Origin: Nannochloropsis oceanica
Taxonomy: Eukaryota; Sar; Eustigmatophyceae; Eustigmatales; Monodopsidaceae
Assembly: GCA_004519485.1 (NCBI GenBank)
Contig: CP038108.1
Location: 682,001 to 746,000, forward strand
Direction of reading: 5' to 3'
DNA length: 64,000 bases
Shown here: piece after piece, positions 62,161-64,000 of the stretch
How the letters are laid out: every line of letters begins with the position of its first letter
How positions within the stretch are numbered: the stretch's first letter is position 1
Made by a program: the position numbers and the translations under genes
Notes under the pieces: generated by a model
The model's input: only the letters and a program-made list of their open reading frames with translations
Databases searched by the model: none
Told to the model about the DNA's origin: nothing

Positions 62161-64000
62161 GGAGCTGCACTGTAGGCTCCACAGGTCGTGCTACAAGGGT
62201 AGCATCAATGTTTCCCTTTAAACCATAGGCAGCCGACCAAATACTCTCCTCAATGTGCTGCGTCCGCTCCACTACTAATCCAGCCGCCATCCCTCCTCCC
62301 CCTCCCCCCCCTCCACCGCCTTCTCCTCCCCCTTCTGTGGTCGGTAGATACAATATCCTCGCCCACTCCACCAACGGCCTTATCAAATCTAACAGCTCCT
62401 GCCTCGCCTCCGCCTCAGGCACTCTCAACCCGTACAACTGCACCCGGAAACGAGAAATGACATGATCAGCCACTCGCTCCACTTCCTCTACTACCGACCC
62501 ATCCGCCAAGCGTTGCAGAAGCCGCTCCCTCTCATTCAGCAACAATAAGGTTGCTTGAACAAAAGAATGCTTCAGATTGCCCATAGTCGTCACTGGGCTC
62601 TGCCCCGAGGACGATGACATTGAAAATTGCAGAACCGCCCGCCGATCGCACTGCAGCCCCGAAATAACCGACGAGGGACTCACCAGCAAATCTGGATGCA
62701 AAATCAAATAGTTCTGCGTCCGATCCACCACCGTCAATAGCGCTCCCTTCTTCCCTTCCACTACATCCTTCCCTTTTTCTGTACTCACAATATGCACAAG
62801 ATCCCCTTTCCGTGGCGGGCACTCCACGCTCCAGGGAGGGCCGATGGTGAGTTTCACTAGTTTCCCTGACTCGAGATGGACAGCTTCCGCCTGCTTATTT
62901 CCACCCACGTCTTTAATTCCCTCAATTAAATAACGAGAGTAACCCCCCGCTTCCTCCATACCCGAATAGACGTCCGCAGGAGAAGGCAAGGGAGGGTTGG
63001 AGGACACGAGGGGAGGGAAGGGGAGAGGTGGGGCGGACTGAAGAGGCTTTGGAACTTCTTTGGAGGAGGATTGTTGTGTGCCTGCTGGTGATGCCGTCGA
63101 CGGAGGATTAGTTCGAATGTTGAAAATTGGAGCAACTGCTGGTGCCGGAGCTGCAGCTGGTGTTTTCGTCGTCGCCGCCGCCGCCGCTGCTATTACTGCT
63201 GCTGCTGCTGCTGGTGGTGCGGCTGGGGGTGCGGGAGGAGCGGGACGAAGAGAAGGAGGAAGCTCATCTTGCTGCGTGAGTTGCAAGATTTGTGCCCAGT
63301 CATTCTCTGTCCACAGGTTGGAATCGTCGGCTTCGTCCCATGGCTTGGCCTGCTCTCCTTCAATCTCCTGCTGCTGCTGGTGCTGCTGCTCCTGTATCTC
63401 TAGTTTTTCTCGTTTTTCCACACCGAAGCCACCTTCTTCCTCTTCCTGACTCAGCTTCTCCTCAATCTGCTCCAAGATATGCAGAAAACGCTGACCCCCT
63501 CCTTCTTCTCCCTCCCGTTCTACTCCTCCCCCTTCAAGACCCTGTCCCCTCCACCGTCGCTCTTCCCCACCTCCTCTTTCGCCCTTTCCTTCCCCCGCTC
63601 CCCCCAAATCAGACCAAAAGTCCTGCTTCATCGCTGTCTGTGTATCCTCATGTCCTGCCTCGATAGGTGCAGGCACCGATGCCGGTGCAAGGCCTGGTTG
63701 CGGAGCGTGATGCTGAAACATCTTGGGAAACCGACCCGGCCTGAGTGAGCGAGCCAATCCCCCAAACAAGCCACAAATACCACCGTCATCACCAGCGTCG
63801 TTTCCCCCCCCGATTTTCGCTGCTTTTGATTTGACCGACAGAGAAGAATGAAATAAGAAGGGGCTCGCCCGCCGAGTTGCTGCTGTGATGGTGGGTCCTG
63901 CAGTAGTAGATGGGAAATACTTTGCATGCTTAGCAAGACTGTCACCCTCGTCTCCCTCTTCTGCGGTCGCCGCTGCCTCGTCAGCCACCAATTCTTCAGC
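59036..64000 (-). CDS. DNA2: DNA2 helicase-nuclease (5' end beyond window)
   Basis: Open frame of over 1650 residues, reaching the window edge; no ATG is seen near the edge, so the start lies outside. The N-terminal ~430 residues are low complexity. The nuclease domain follows: LQCDRRAVLQF (first Fe-S Cys, residue ~447), FPLELKSGS (catalytic E-x-K, ~654) and HPSECSKCFQVAEC (three more Fe-S Cys, ~800). The SF1B helicase has Walker A GMPGTGKTWT (~1197), VDEAGQ (~1310), GDHNQLPPLV, TVDKLQGMDRD and RRINVAVSRAKKKLIIIGS (~1590). DNA2 trims long flaps in Okazaki-fragment processing and resects double-strand breaks. All key motifs are intact. A poly-Gln/Ser region is coded by CTG/GCT-type repeats near 61.8-62.16 kb. 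It converges with the Fanzor locus. Confidence 0.95.
62046..62160 (-). repeat. CAG (poly-Gln) repeats in DNA2
   Basis: Two runs of CTG on the plus strand, about 14 and 18 triplets, separated by TCCTTCCCCTCCACCACTCAG. They encode two Gln runs within the nuclease half of DNA2. A further imperfect Ser/Asn repeat lies at 61820-61900. Confidence 0.9.

Noticed and set aside
1-64000. tRNA, rRNA, LTR pairs or transposase genes
   Set aside because: Looked for by eye on both strands; nothing convincing was seen. A dedicated tRNA or repeat scan could still find small ones.

Overview
The window looks like nuclear DNA of a small stramenopile alga, most plausibly a eustigmatophyte of the Nannochloropsis/Microchloropsis type. 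The reasons are very high gene density, few and short introns (about 100-300 bp) with ordinary GT...AG borders, many head-to-head gene pairs, long GGA/CAG-type low-complexity coding runs, and a plastid-type protein whose leader carries an alanine-phenylalanine cleavage motif. The organism assignment is an inference from style; no marker gene for a species is present.

Layout. 0.4-7.1 kb: a PP2C phosphatase (-), a small unknown gene (-), and two ribosome-biogenesis genes tail to tail, NIFK/Nop15 (+) and CMS1 (-). 7.2-10.1 kb: a secreted GH3 beta-xylosidase/glucosidase in three exons. 10.1-11.5 kb: a gene-poor gap holding a decayed 3' end of a Fanzor element and a degenerate ~70-77 bp tandem repeat. 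11.5-18.2 kb: RNase H1, a PfkB sugar/nucleoside kinase, and a GPATCH1-type splicing factor. 18.5-25.8 kb: an arylsulfatase head to head with a membrane-anchored multicopper-oxidase-like protein, then a STIMATE/TMEM110 homologue. 26.3-33.1 kb: a GT34-GT32 double glycosyltransferase, a tentative small gene, and a cyclic-nucleotide-binding/EF-hand/mitochondrial-carrier fusion. 34.2-41.6 kb: a plastid DUF1997-like protein, an HVA22/REEP protein, then a succinate-fumarate carrier head to head with peroxisomal isocitrate lyase. This last pair links the glyoxylate cycle to mitochondria. 42.5-46 kb: a broken family-B DNA polymerase, closest to REV3 (Pol zeta). 46.6-50.5 kb: an unknown multi-pass membrane protein and TRAPPC13. 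59.0-64.0 kb: DNA2 helicase-nuclease, cut by the window end.

The most unusual part is 51.5-57.9 kb. The plus strand carries the RuvC-I, RuvC-II and RuvC-III motifs and a zinc ribbon of a Fanzor protein, the eukaryotic relative of the TnpB RNA-guided nucleases. All three acidic catalytic positions can be read. The locus is heavily rearranged: an exon-like unit is present in tandem three times, about 0.9 kb is copied in inverted orientation inside the gene, a second fold-back carries nested perfect hairpins, and a 1.2-kb purine tract separates the two halves of the zinc ribbon. The coding parts lie in several frames. A second, decayed copy of only the 3' end lies at 10.6-10.8 kb on the other strand. 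The similarity continues about 170 bp past the stop codon, so the element's tail is a candidate guide-RNA region or terminus.
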